Assembly (NCBI GenBank): GCA_012845835.1
Contig: JABAKD010000016.1
Span: 7,647,919-7,711,918 of the forward strand
Direction: 5' to 3'
Length of the DNA: 64,000 nt
From: Undaria pinnatifida
Taxonomy: Eukaryota > Sar > Phaeophyceae > Laminariales > Alariaceae
Shown here: positions 12,301 through 23,264 of the stretch, in pieces
Numbering within the stretch: the first letter of the stretch is position 1
Layout: each line of letters begins with the position of its first letter
Position numbers and translations under genes: made by a program
Notes under the pieces: model-generated
The model's database searches: none
The model's input: the letters and a program-made list of their open reading frames with translations, nothing else
What the model was told of the DNA's origin: nothing

Positions 12301-15300
12301 CCTGCCTCTATCGTGACACGCTTAATAGAGATATGCCTTCGACATTGGGGGGCGGAGGGGGGGGGGGGTACCCATTTCATACATGGCCGTAGTCTGATAC
12401 CTGGTAAACCATAGACCCTCCTCGCATTCTTACAATGCTGGGGCGGAGCGCGTCGGGTTTCCATCGACCAGAGAGGCATTGCCTACATCAAGCGTGGGGT
12501 ACCATGGGGTGTTCGGCCGATCGCATAAAAGATGAGCTGCATCCTACTTAGAACCGCTTGCGAATCCGGCGGGGGGGGGGGTGCGGGGTACACATAGCAT
12601 GCATGGCGGTCGTCATTTGTTAGACGATAGACCCCCGCATCCCCACCATGCCAGGACGGAGCATGCTGGGTTTCACCGACCAGGCGGAGGAGGAGGAGGG
12701 GGCGTACTCGTGTGTTGCTTGCGTCAGACATTTTACCCTTGATTTCGCGCCCCTTTCGAGATGGGGCATCGTTCTTACTCCTGATAGAGACACCTCCAAC
12801 TTTTTCGGGGCATCAGTACCTGGCATCAGTACCTGCTATGTTTTCCCCGTATATTAGTTCTGGCATTATATAAAACCTTTTTCGCATGCGAGGGGTGGTT
12901 TTTGTGTGAGAGTTGGGACACTTCTTGGGACATGTGATAATGCCGCAGCGTGGGAAAGGAGATGCCGCAACATGCCGGTTGGTTGGTTGGTGAATCGCCC
13001 CGTTACGTATGTGGAGAGACGATGGTTTGGGTCAGTTTCGGCACACTGTGTAATGTGCGCGGGAGATGGGATAGTCTATAATATAGTCCCTTTTACACCT
13101 GCCTGCACTGTGCACTGTCAATATACCACAAATTTTTAGTCATTGCAACCAAATGATCTAGTGGATAGTGTTAGATAACCAACACTTTCACGAGAGTCCC
13201 ATTGGTTAGCCCGTCCCATTGGCGCCCCATGGGAGCACGATACTGCCACAAAGAAGTCCCACGGAATTTCCACGGGAGTCCGTCCCTTGGAAACACCAGA
13301 ATATTCCCGGCTATTTGCGGTCTTGCTCCAAGTAAATTCTAGCCTAACTAGTGAAGGCACTCTTCAGGTCAATTTTCCACAGGATGTTTTGGGGATATAG
13401 AACCAACTACCAGGTACAGACTCGTTTAGGCTAGGCCGGTGTCACTTGCTCAGTTACATGCCAGGTGGATTTTTATTTTCCTTCGGTTTCAGGAGTATTT
13501 TTGTTTTTGTGATGTGTTGCTTCTTGCCCGTTGGTTGCTATTAGTATGCCTGGTACGAGGAACGAACACCTGTCTTTGCTCTCCCTTTATCAGCCTGTGA
13601 TACCCACAGGAGGTCAGGTAAACCACAATCAATCCCGAAGGGGCTGGCTTGGCTTCGCCCCTTGGTGTTTACTAACCCCTTTATTGTTACGAAACAAATC
13701 TCCAACGTTAATTACGAGTAATTCTGCCCGAAAGCCGTGGGTGTACATGGTTGTGAAGCGGGGGAGAATCCTTGCTTACCCGTTTTGTAGGAGGAGTTTG
13801 ATGCATTCTGCATGTCCGCCGATTGCCGCCGCATGAATCGACGTGGCTCCTTCGTCCGGGTTCTTAAACCTATACGCCCCAAAAGGCGAGAACATGGTAG
13901 GAGGAGGAGAGACAGATGGATGGGCGGTGCGCGCTCAAAAACACCAGCCCCCGCTCCCCGAGTTGCGTACACCATGTTTACACATTAGGTAAGATAATTC
14001 AAGGTAGGAAAGACGCCGGGCTAATGACGTACTGTTTTTTCCTAGATGTACAGAAGGCCTAAGGCACAGTATGAAGGACCGGGTTGTGGAATAAGATGTG
14101 GGAAGTTGGGATCAGAGGAAAGATGTGGAGATTGATGAAAATATGACGGAATGTGCGAGAAGCGCTGTGGTGCAGGACGGGGAAATATCCAAGTTATGTT
14201 GATATTTTACAAGAGGTTGCACAAGGGATGTACACTATCACCCAATCTATTCACGGTACCTGGTGTATATTAATGGCACGATTGTAGCAGCAGTCGAAGC
14301 AGCAAAGCAAGGAGTCGAGGCTGATGTTTACGGGTGAGTTTGTGGGGATGATATTAGAAACACACGCAGGATTGCAGAAACAGATAGAGAAAGCACTAGA
14401 GTGCACTAGGAAATGGAGAGTGACAGCGAACGTAAAAAAATGCGTCAAGTAGGTGTACGCAACGAAGATAAGGTGAATCCGGTGACTTTCAAACGGAAGT
14501 GGGGAGAAGATGAACTACCGATCGTAGACCAGTATACGTACCTTGGCGTAGAGATCTTAAAGGATTGCTCTTGGGATGCACACATAGCGAAAGTAATAGG
14601 AAAAGGTAAAGCGCAGGTAGGCAAGATGGATGCGATATTAACAGACCCGCATCTTGACACTAAGATTTAAATACTCGTATGTATTCTGTTTAATGTGATT
14701 TTACCAAAGTATTTAGAATGCGGGAGATGTATGGGAAGTGAACGCGAAGTTGGTAAAACAACTGGAAACAGTGCAGACGACAGCAGCTAAAAGATACTAG
14801 CATGCTCAAGTACGACGAGTAATACAGTATTAAGAGCAGAACTAGGAATGTACCCACTTAAAACAAATACTGTAGAGACGCGAGAAAATTGAAAGGACAG
14901 TACAAAGTAAACAATATGCTAGAAAAGAGGTTGCCAGCCATAGTTGATAGGGCTGTATGGGAGAAAAAAACAAAAGGACGAGCTGGAATAAGATGGGATA
15001 ACGTAGTGGAGAAAATACGGAAGGATTTAGGGGAAGACCACGAAGAGATAATGTCTATATAGAAGTTTGGCGGGTACAAGACAAAAGTAAAAGAAATAAT
15101 ACAAGAAAGGGAAAGGCGAGCGCTAAGAAATAAGGTGAAATAGGAGAAGCACTTACATATATACGGGGGATTGAGGGAAGATTTTGGAATGAAAACGTAT
15201 CTGCACGGCCCCATGGACTACGCGAAAATGCTGAAACTGCGATTTCGTGCAGGGGGGCTGGACGTACCAGAAAGAAGAAAGAGATATACCAGTAGTCGGG

Positions 15301-17341
15301 AGGAGGAGGACGTGGCTACAAATATGTGCCCGTGTGGGACAACAATAAAGAGTAGGACTCACATTGTTGGATAATGTGAAATATGCAAGGAGGAACGGGA
15401 TGCGTTAGAGGAGATGAGGAAATTAGACGTATGTGACATGGAAGAATTTGGTAGACTAGAGAGTAGCGAGAAATCGATCGCTATCCTAGGAGATAGATGG
15501 TGGCCGCAGACGGCGAAACAGGGCGGGGATAGGATAAGCAAACAGTTTCTATGCAGCACATGGAAGAAGCGTAATGAGCGCCCCAATGTTGGATGTGTCT
15601 CTATTAGGAGTAGGAACGGTGCTCCGTCTCGAAAGGGATGCGTGGTCAATGGTCAAATGACTAAGGAAATCAAATAATGAGTACACCTCCCCCTCCCCCG
15701 CGCCCTGCCCTGGCATCACATTTTTGGTAAATAGTTGACACGCACGATTTGGGCGTTCATCACCGGCAAGACACAAAAAAGGCTAACCTGTCTGTGCCTG
15801 CCGTGGGTTGACATGTAATGTACTTGGAAGTATGCGTTCTATTTTCAAAATGCTTGGTTTATATGTGAAACTTCGTCGAAGCTTTCGTCTACTCCGATGG
15901 TTTCTTCTACTTGGACTGCATGGAATTTCCACCGGCTTTCATATAACTGCTGTAGATGGAAGTAGATGTAAGCTTGCATGAGAATTAGGTGGAAGTTGGA
16001 AGCCTACGGAAGCTTCTGTGGGAGTAGATGGAAGAAGTAGGTGGAGGTTTCCAGTGTGCCTATAGCAATACGATTGAGGTTCCTAGACTGTATATACAGG
16101 CCATTTGTTGGGTGGTCCACTGCGTGCGCTGGAATATCCCCGGCTTCACCAACAAGCGATATGGTCATGGTCTTATAAGCATGCATCAATCATTCAGCAC
16201 CATTGCAACACCCCGTACGGGAAGAGTCTCTATCTACGAAGCACTCACCAGTTGGGGTTGCCTCCGGCAGCTAGTGCCGACTTCAAATCATCCTGGTCGC
16301 CCCTGAAACCATCGAAAATAGAAGGGGAACAGAAAAGAGGCGCGTTCCGGTAACGGTTTCGTTATTTCAGCTAGAAGCCATCATCAGGGATATTCGACAC
16401 CTGGGTATTCGTTTGCGGCCAACTCACATGTTAATGGCAGCTCGCACGATAGCATATCTGCTTCATTCATACAGTGCTCACTCGTAGTTTTGAGTGATCG
16501 GGCTCATTTTTTTACCCGAACACGTAGTGGAAACACTCGTGCAGTCTAACGCCAGTAACGGACGCATACATCTATTTTGTTATGAAATACTGTCTGGACT
16601 ACTGTATGTAGTAGTGGAACGCCTCAGTGGTACATTCGGCAAAATTCTGCGCTCTAGCTCCAAGTCTCTCGTCTCGTGTAATAAACGCCCTCGAGATGTA
16701 GGGCGAATGTTGTATAATACAAGCTATACGATAAATTTAGCCTCACCAGGCTGCACCGTTTTTGTGACAAGCGGGAGGTTCAAGACCTTGCGAGCGACAT
16801 CTCAGTACAACAGCAGACGCGAGCAAGCTTTCTTTGTACCTGCTGAAGAAAAGCCATTGGGACCCGTCTTATCAAATGTGTATCCGCTTTCGACGTGAAT
16901 AACTGACGCCTTCAACGGTCAACTTTATTCGGAAAACTCGTACATTCATTCATACATACATGCTCGGAGCAAATACTCTTGCGTGTGCATGTATGTATAT
17001 CTTCGCAGACCCCCGAGAGCTACTACATACGAGCATACGAGTACGTATTACATGAGTAAGCACTTCTGCCGCCATGATTGTCTCGCAAACAAATTCTTCA
17101 AAAATACACCTACCTAGAGCAGGGCTTTGAAAAACTAATTCCTGCAATAGCTGCGAACCTACCGCAGTCGTAAACCCTCAAAACAAAAAAAAATGCTGCT
17201 CGTTACTCACGTTGTCGCGGTGCGGTAGACGTCTTCATTCTCCTTCGTGGGTAGCTGATTTTTGGCGAGCTTGTGCTCGGGTATGTCGGGCGCGGCCAAA
17301 GGTGGAGAGACGTACGCGTTCCCGCGGTGGAAATCGGACAT
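6334..17341 (-). CDS. Ankyrin-repeat protein, seven exons, complete (270 aa)
   Basis: Exons on the minus strand: 17341-17211, 16302-16249, 13869-13780, 11836-11662, 8456-8298, 7100-7022 and 6458-6334 (TAG). Every junction keeps frame: split codons at junctions 1, 2, 3 and 6, phase 0 at 4 and 5. Donors are gtgagt, gtgagt, gtaagc, gtgagg, gttggt and gtgagc; acceptors are all AG. Residues 1-44 are a polar leader beginning MSDFHRG. From about residue 45 to 262 there are six to seven ankyrin units, marked by GATSIHAAAIGGH, NSPLHLACAEGH, AVVELLLENGADV, MTVLHVAGQNGD and GKTPLQWAQLNSH. The tail is basic (KKRSAGKGS). Ankyrin arrays bind proteins; no catalytic domain is present, so this is likely a cytosolic adaptor. 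The start was chosen because the frame upstream of 17341 is low-complexity, though it stays open to 17518. Confidence 0.87.
7885..8045 (-). pseudogene. Decayed duplicate of ankyrin exon 5 in the following intron
   Basis: Read on the minus strand, this stretch repeats the functional exon at 8456-8298: HFLGYS, then (after a frameshift) ATDSDKK and KKLIDVGVNID, matching HFLGYSPMSDSDKK and KKLIEIGVDIN of the real exon. Frame is broken between the halves. It lies in intron 5, separated from the live exon by degenerate telomere-type repeats. It is an exon duplication that decayed, not an alternative exon usable as it stands. Confidence 0.7.
8072..8165. repeat. Degenerate interstitial telomere-type repeat (CCCTAA)n
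   Basis: Mixed ccctaaccct, ctctaaccc and aacgctaacgcta units, imperfect and partly inverted, between the live and the decayed copies of ankyrin exon 5. Confidence 0.75.
8544..8918 (+). mobile_element. Miniature LTR retrotransposon (TRIM-like), copy 1
   Basis: Two direct terminal repeats of 84 bp (8544-8627 and 8835-8918) share aaggyttagtttgggta-gctatt-gttaacc. The 3' copy begins TG and both end in ACA. Two bases after the left repeat is TGGCGTCGTCGAC, which fits a tRNA primer-binding site starting TGG. Just before the right repeat is a purine tract (agggggggagag). The roughly 205 bp interior has no coding capacity but holds a tRNA-T-arm-like gggttcaaatccc. TAGG flanks both ends. It sits in intron 4 of the ankyrin gene. 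A second copy is at 49290-49665. Confidence 0.75.
9956..9983 (+). repeat. Interstitial telomere-type repeat (CCCTAA)n
   Basis: About four ccctaa units followed by a degraded one, in intron 4 of the ankyrin gene. Confidence 0.85.
10795..11335 (-). repeat. About 0.5 kb dispersed repeat, copy 1 (inverted copy at 35395-35860)
   Basis: Nearly the whole stretch reappears in inverted orientation at 35395-35860. Shared words include caaggcatgcctgtagaa / ttctacagacgacatgcc, gatctgacctgcctgtg and ctggttcacg. Neither copy keeps an open frame over its length. No terminal repeats recognised. It lies in intron 4 of the ankyrin gene, the other copy in an intron of the large gene. Confidence 0.75.
11862..11965 (-). 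mobile_element. LINE 3'-end fragment
   Basis: Poly-G runs flanking gcgtactcatttattgcttgcctgattcatttgacc. This is the inverse of the coding end plus 3' region of the non-LTR element at 14030-15705 (VNGQMTK, then a stop and gagtacacc-polyC). 5'-truncated copy inside intron 3 of the ankyrin gene. Confidence 0.6.
12335..12800 (-). mobile_element. Two LINE 3'-UTR/3'-end fragments in tandem
   Basis: 12335-12480 and 12590-12800 share the 3'-UTR words catgcatggcggtcgt, accatagaccc, aatgc-ggg-cgga-c-cg and tcgggtttcaccgaccagg. The second runs on into the inverse of the LINE coding end (tactcctgatagagacacctcc). The same UTR block is found at 38300, 57400, 61680 and 61800. Both are 5'-truncated and non-functional. 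Confidence 0.6.
14030..15705 (+). pseudogene. Non-LTR retrotransposon (LINE) reverse-transcriptase relic
   Basis: Conceptual translation in shifting frames gives the fingers/palm motif of non-LTR reverse transcriptases (LHKGCTLSPNLFT near 14215-14255), a damaged catalytic motif region (LMFTGEFVG near 14320) and then AGLQKQIEKALECTRKWRV. Next come a thumb-like segment (DELPIVDQYTYLGVEI at 14512) and a conserved C-terminal region (AIVDRAVWEKKTKGRAGIRW; HGPMDYAKMLKLRFRAGGLD). A Cys-containing stretch (MCPCGTT...SRTHIVG) follows, then the end at VNGQMTK (15645-15665). Stops and frameshifts are frequent, so it is dead. A C-rich 3' tail follows. It is inserted in intron 2 of the ankyrin gene, opposite to that gene. 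Confidence 0.8.
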
Positions 17342-17699
17342 TATTGTTTTTCCACCTCCTACTACTACTAGAAGATTGCAGGTGTTTTTGCAGACTACTC
17401 GTAGTAGTAGCGCAGCGTGAAGGTTTAGCTGTCTTTGCGCAAATGCTCTGTGTGTACGCACGTAGCAGCATACGCCAGGGATGAATGCACGCACGCCCGC
17501 GATCGACCGACACGACACGATCTTTATTTATGTATTTAGTCTATTTATTTATTTTATTTTCGGAGTCGTTTTTTTCCTGTCCGACGCGATATTCATGAAA
17601 CGCCTGACGTTTCTCCCACACGTTAATCTCGCCGCCGCCGTTGCGATTTCGGTATGTATTCCAAGCGCGTGAGACCGCAAAACGTTCGTGGTTATTGCA
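17342..17699. promoter_or_regulatory. Upstream region of the ankyrin gene
   Basis: Probable promoter and 5' UTR zone of the minus-strand ankyrin gene. It contains tac/tagtag-type short repeats (17360-17410) and an AT-rich stretch at 17520-17580. No specific core promoter motif can be assigned. Confidence 0.3.
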
Positions 17700-17702
17700 G
17701 AC

Positions 17703-18062
17703 CACACTGTTACCGTCTCGAGAGTTATCCGTTCTTGAGATATTCTCGTTAAGCGTAAGTAAACGCTAAGAGTGTACCAGGTATCATGGCAAATAATCAA
17801 TTTCGTGGTTAGTTGGTATATATAGTAGTATAGCCTAGTCTAGATTTAATAAAAATTGAAAAAACATCAGCCTGTGAGTACAACCGATTGAATGGGCTAC
17901 GGTCTCGAGAGTTGTCCGTTCTTGAGATATTCTCGTCAACTCTCCTAAGTAAAAGCTAAGAGTGTACCAGGTATCATGTCAAATAATCAATTTCGTTGTT
18001 GGTACGATAGTCTAGATTCTATAAAAATTGAAAAACGTCAGCTGTGAGTACAACCGATGGAA
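17703..18062. repeat. Tandem duplication, unit about 180 bp, two copies
   Basis: Two head-to-tail units share ctcgagagttrtccgttctt, taagagtgtaccaggtatca, ataaaaattgaaaaa and gtgagtacaaccgat. Non-coding, upstream of the ankyrin gene. Confidence 0.85.
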
Positions 18063-19075
18063 TGGTTAAAACTCAACTTTGCAAGCATACGAAGAGAAAG
18101 CTGATTCAGGATTTTGATAAAGGGTGTGTTCTTCCCTATTCCCCTGTAACACTCAGCTGGTTTTTTTCTTATTATTACTGCTCTGCATGCTGACTCGAGC
18201 ATGCTGACTCGAAAACGCCACCGGCGCATATTATTCTGAGGTGGTCGAGACACTGCTGTACGGTTGCATGACGTGGAGCCCGAAGAAGCCTGACTATGAC
18301 AGGCTACGACGGGTTCACCGCTCCATGCTCCTCCGATGCCTTGGATGGCGGAAACGGAAGCGCGACGACCACACCCTATCGTACGCCGACGCGCTTGCCC
18401 AGACAGATTCCGAGAGCGTTGAGGCGATAGTGCGCAAACGGAGGATTTTGTTTGCGGGATTCGTGGCACGTATGGGGGAGGAGCGTCTGCCACAGAGGGT
18501 GATGTTTGGGGAGTTTGTTGGGGGTAAGGGCTACTCAGGGGGGCAAGAGAAAGACTGGATGGATCATCTGAAGGAGGATATGTCGGTCTTTGGAATGAAA
18601 TTCGAAGGATGGCGAAAGGCTGCTCAGAAGGCTGGCAGATGGTTTCGAAGAGTAGAGGAGGGAGCCGAGTCATTCATGCGGAATTGGCATGAAACGGAGA
18701 GACGCAAAGCTGCAGAGCGACGCGCAAAGGCTGCGGCAGCGCCATCCACCGTTGGCATCTCTAAGCGGCCGGGGGGAGGGGGAAGGGGTGGGGGCGGGGA
18801 GGGGACTGGGGGAGGGGGGGAGGGGGGAGGGGGGAAGGGAGGAAGGGGGGAGGGGGGAAGGGGGAGCGTCATGCCCAAGAGACTGAAGTCTGGGTTTGGC
18901 CATCATCGTATTGAAAGTTGTGGGCCTTCTAATGGCCGTCACAAGATAGCATAAGACCGCCCTGACTTCTTCGCCATGTATGTTGCGTTCTCTCCCAGGT
19001 GCCATTGATGATGGACGTGATACCCCCTGTTAGCCCAATGCCATCCTTAGCCAGTTCTCAGGGTCTGCTAGTATG

Positions 19076-19085
19076 ACAGTTTTCT

Positions 19086-19122
<37 letters not shown>

Positions 19123-19272
19123 CTTCTTCTTTCCTTGCTTTCCTGTCTTGTCTTTTCTTGCTTTTCTTGTCTTTTTCTTCTCTTTGCTTGCCTTTTTCGT
19201 TTTGTTTCGTTTTTCTTCTCTTCTTTCCTTTCCTTTATCTTCTTTTTTTCTTTTCTTTGTTTCTTTTTCTCC
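19076..19272 (+). repeat. Pyrimidine tract (T/C) inside the LINE 3' UTR
   Basis: About 195 bases almost wholly T and C on the + strand (tttctttttc-like). It gives poly-Phe/Leu or, on the other strand, Lys/Arg/Glu-rich readings that are not genes. Such mirror-type tracts can form triplex DNA. Confidence 0.8.
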
Positions 19273-19611
19273 AATTGACTTATTATGTCTGTCGTGCGTA
19301 TGCGTAGTGATAGATACTACGTGTAATATATACGTGGTAGTCTTCTTCCTTGGGTGGCAATCAATCGGAATATTTGGTTTCTCCAGGCGTGAGTAGTGAG
19401 ACGTATGCACCGGCCTGGACCTGGCACATCGTAGACTGACTCCCGATTTCACTTTTATATGTTTCTGGTGGAGGCATGAATTGCGTCAGCTGTGATACAT
19501 GCGTGGACCACCTTGGGTTGTGTGTGTGTTTTCCCTGGGGTACGATTCCTCATCTCCAGATTGACTGGAGCCTGTCCTGTGACCACGGACTTGATTATGC
19601 GAGTTAATGTG

Positions 19612-19613
19612 AG

Positions 19614-19673
<60 letters not shown>
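19612..19673 (+). repeat. (AAC)n microsatellite tail of the LINE
   Basis: About twenty perfect AAC units directly after the LINE 3' UTR. Confidence 0.9.
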
Positions 19674-19674
<1 letters not shown>

Positions 19675-19980
19675 TTATTCCAACCATGGTACGCAGGTTG
19701 TTCCGCAGGTAGGTGTATGGGCGAGTTGGCTGGGACCCTTACAAACGTTCTTGAGATCGCAGAACGTTCTGATGAATCAGATGGTATTGGCACCAGATAC
19801 GTATCATATCGATATGTACCATAGATAGGACCAAAAACTGCCAACAAAACAAAGACACTAGTCTAATGATCTGTGTTGTACCGTATTCGATACCAGTATA
19901 TGATACGCAGCTACGATACATAAAGCAAAAGAGTGCATGCCAATGAGGAAAAACAAAACAAATACCAGGTGGTACTTGTA

Positions 19981-20787
19981 CAGTCGACCCCGCTTTGAGG
20001 AAACTTATGGTTTTGCTTCGAAAAATGTTTCCTTAACGCGGGGAAGTTTCCTTAAACTTCAGGGATCAGAACGCACCATCCCCGGGGTCAATGGTGGTGG
20101 TACATACGTCAAAAGGTGCGCCCTGGGCAGGGCATTGTTGGAATAAAAAAAGAGGCTGAGACTCGGCGAGAAAGTATTTGTTTATTGCTGAAAACCACCG
20201 CACAGCACGGGAAATACCTGATATACACTTCAAATTCACCTGGTGACTCTTGTTTACCCCTGGGGGAGTGCACGCAGAAACTCTCCCGCGTTGCTCTCTA
20301 CTGGAGCGCCATTCACACACAAGCACACAATACGGCGTATGGCCGACAAACCGCGAACACTCAACGCTACGGCTTCCTCCACATATCGCGAAGAGTTGCC
20401 TGCAGCTCCCCCCCTCCTTGGACCTGCGCTTGACTTGTGTTTCATGCGTGAACGAATGCACCGTTTTCGAAAGGAGGTGCTGTGGATACCAGAGACGAGG
20501 TTCGTGATCGTGCACGTGGGTTCCCCGCACCGTTTTAACCCAGGTGCAGAGAACGCACCGGTAGGTGAAACGAATCTTTGCATACCGCAGACAGCAGGTG
20601 AAGCAGCAGACTACTCTCTGCTGGCGAAGAGGGTACGCTGAGACGTGCTTTAAGGGGGACCCGCGGACTAGAATCTGGACCCCCTCATATATATTACATT
20701 CTGCGGGGTATTGTGTTTCGGCGAAAAGTTGTTTCCTTTACCTGGGGAGTTTCCTTAATTTTGATTTCCTTAAAGCGGGGTCGAATG
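19981..20787. mobile_element. Non-autonomous pogo/Tigger-like DNA element, about 0.8 kb
   Basis: The left end is cagtcgaccccgctttgagg after a TA; the right end inverts to cattcgaccccgctttaagg. CAGTCGACCCCGCTTTAA-type ends are characteristic of pogo-like Tc1/mariner elements, which insert at TA. Subterminal gtttccttaa motifs repeat near both ends. The interior has only short open frames and no DDE transposase motif, so it is non-autonomous. The right end carries one change (gaatg) and the right TA is lost. Confidence 0.65.
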
Positions 20788-22146
20788 TCTCTAGGAGAGC
20801 GCGTATGTTATAGCACCCCACCACTAGGACACTTGGTACTTGGTACTACTGCTGTAGGTTTGGTCGCGAGAGCCGTATGGTACCTACGGGTGTCCATCTC
20901 ACACACGAGATGCTTCAAAAGTTTCATCAAGGCAAGACGAAATGTTTCAAAAGTTCCATCAAAGCCAGATAGAAGATTACCGCAATCAACACTAGCAATA
21001 GTCGCGAACTGCCACTACTGCTGCCTGAACGCGTCTACAGTAGTACAGCTAGGCGTTGCGTACCGCTGGCTATCGCGAGTGCTCGCAAGCCAAGGTGGGC
21101 CTATACGAGTAGATCAGCCGTTCTTTGCACGAACACACATAGAGACGGAGTGTCTCATAGGCCAGAGGCAATACTGTAGAGGTTACAGCACACTGCGCGC
21201 TGGTACCTGGTAAAAAAATATGCGAAGAAACCAAACCCAAACATGTTTCAGCTAAAAAAACAAAATAATCGGTCGGGGTAAAACGGCTACGATTGTACTT
21301 TCTTGTAGTATCGTATATGCCACTGCTTGTATATCGGGCGACACCGAGGATACTAATATCATAGTCACGCACTGTCAATAGTAGATTATCAGCAGAAATG
21401 TGACGGTATGACCAAAAGTAGGAGAGAGAACAAAAGGGCGAGTTATTGCACTCATCGAAAGCTCGTACTCGGGGGGGGTGGGGTAGGGCAAACTATTGCA
21501 TGTACCCCTATTCCGTGGCGACACGGCTACGGTAGTAAGGTGTGGTGCAATAGAGCCGGCAACTCGAATTGCTCGAGTGCAAATAGCTCACAGGGTTCCA
21601 ACCGCGAAATTGTCCACAATATGTTACTAAATTCGCGGGGTATTTTAGGTGACATAACCCTTTTAGAACCGCACTCCCAACATGGTCACAAACCACTTGG
21701 AATTAGACTAGGAACGCTTTTGGAGTGGGAAAAGAAAAGGTAAGGACAAATATATGTAACACCAAAACAAATAATGGGGAGCACTTTCTTTGCTTGCTTG
21801 CCATAGTAGTGTCCCACGAAGAGAGAGCACGGGGAGACAATATATCGATAAGCTGCCGCCGCAAAGCCGAGGTAAGCTTCAGACTCAACGTGTCGGCCAC
21901 AAAGCAGAGGCCCGAAGGAACCCGTGGTCTAACGGACATGAGACAAAAAGGATAACCAAGCTCGTTACAGGAAGAAAGAAAATATGTTGAAGAAAAAGCA
22001 AAACCAAATAAAACTACCCGCAAAAAAAAAAAGTCAAAATGCAAAACGATGCAATGCAAAAGGAGCCTGCCTTAGGGAGAGAAGACCACCGGAGAGAAGG
22101 TCGCGCAAGCCCAAGGTCGACACGTTCCTTGCCTGATGGCGCCAAA
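20788..22146. other. Intergenic, no gene seen
   Basis: A 166-codon open frame (20713-21213 +) and smaller ones lack domains and splice context. A G-run lies at 21472-21480. The end (22020-22146) may be internal sequence of the adjacent LTR element. Confidence 0.4.
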
Positions 22147-22429
22147 TGTCGCGGTGCTTCGAGTGGGGGATGCGTGGTTGGTCGGCGTTGGGAAGCGTGT
22201 CCCTCATGGGTTCCGGTGTCTTTATTAGTCTCTCCTCATGGCTCACCGGCTACGCTCAAAGTTTATTGTGAATTATTTCCCTAAATAGAATGCTAAAAGA
22301 CAGACATAACAGGGCTAGGCAGGGTAGGGCAGAGTAGTGCAGAGTAGTGAGATGAGGGGTGTCCTGCTTGTCCCATCATCGTCACCTACATTATCGCCCA
22401 TCTATGATGGCCCTGACGTGAGCGTGACA
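22147..22429 (-). mobile_element. Gypsy-type LTR with adjacent primer-binding site
   Basis: On the minus strand the segment begins TGTCACGCTCACG, the usual start of Ty3/gypsy LTRs, and ends GCGACA. The next bases (22146 downward) are TTTGGCGCCATCAGGC, which fits a primer-binding site starting TGGCGCC. Length is about 283 bp, and aataaa-like sequence lies inside. No pol genes follow and I see no second LTR, so it is a 5'-LTR remnant. Confidence 0.55.
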
Positions 22430-23260
22430 TCCAATATCACGTGGTTTCACCTCAACCATGACATAGATTCACGTCGAATCTAAAAGCTTTCTACCGAGAG
22501 CACTCTATTACAACAGGACGGCCGGGCCCTGATTCTCCGCTGCGGTGGGTAGAACGGTGGGATGGCTATTTTTGCGGTGTCGAAGTTTATATTCTTCCAA
22601 AATTTAAAGGAACTATACTGTAGTAGGAGACATGTACAAACTATTATACCGAAAGCTATTATACTTACTCTGTGCCATAAGTAAAGGTCGGTGTGACCAC
22701 ACCGACCCTTGACCTTATCCGATGCCGCAGGCGATAATATTTTTGAAATATTCAGTGTTTTATTAGTTGATGCCCCTTTTTGTTGCATGCATGCACCGCC
22801 CTGCATGCATGAACGGCCGAAAAAGATCGGTCGGCCCGAAAACATATCTCGCCCCTTTTCCGGAAAGCTGAGAAAAACCTCGGAAAAAAACGCAAAACTG
22901 GCTATTTTTCTCCGATTCATCACTGGTACTGGTGTACTGATTGACCGTTGAGGATTCGGTGAGTGTGTAGATTGGATCTTATGATACCAGGGGCACTTGT
23001 TCTTATGGATTCTGAACGGGGATCCGAGGATACGAAAAGACCGCTTGACACACAATCTGTTTTATCAGCACCTGAACCGGTGTAGACCACAGCCTTTATA
23101 GGCCAAGAGGGAACGGCCTCTGGCCATAGACCTTGTCTGACCTAGGCGTGACTATAGAGCATCCCCTACTAAGTTTCACTAGTGTTGTGTTGGAAGCCGA
23201 GCGATTTTTCTGGGGAACTCCACCATCGGGAGCGGGCGACGCGACCGTGTTCTTATCCGC
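22430..23260. other. Intergenic, no gene seen
   Basis: A 191-codon open frame on the minus strand (23055-22480) has ordinary composition but no recognised domain or splice partners. I keep it only as a low-probability exon. Confidence 0.3.
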
Positions 23261-23264
23261 GCAC

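Larger units (their letters stand above)
18229..19677 (+). mobile_element. 5'-truncated LINE with (AAC)n tail; ORF encodes RT C-terminal region
   Basis: An open frame (18229-18954) encodes the C-terminal part of a non-LTR retrotransposon polyprotein: TLLYGCMTWSPKK, RLRRVHRSMLLRCLGWRKR, RRILFAGFVARMGEERLPQR, VMFGEF and KDWMDHLKEDM. This order is typical of the region after the reverse-transcriptase palm in many LINEs. The palm and endonuclease are missing, so this is a dead 5' truncation. The protein ends in a Gly-rich purine-coded tail. A 3' UTR follows, with a long T/C tract, then tgattatgcgagttaatgtgag and about twenty AAC units. The same tail starts another copy at 48600 and a short one at 34590. 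Confidence 0.75.

Noticed and set aside
18038-18673. 211-codon minus-strand open frame
   Set aside because: Antisense shadow of the LINE polyprotein end on the + strand, which has clear reverse-transcriptase-associated motifs.
22480-23055. 191-codon minus-strand open frame
   Set aside because: No recognisable domain or splice partners; composition alone is not enough.
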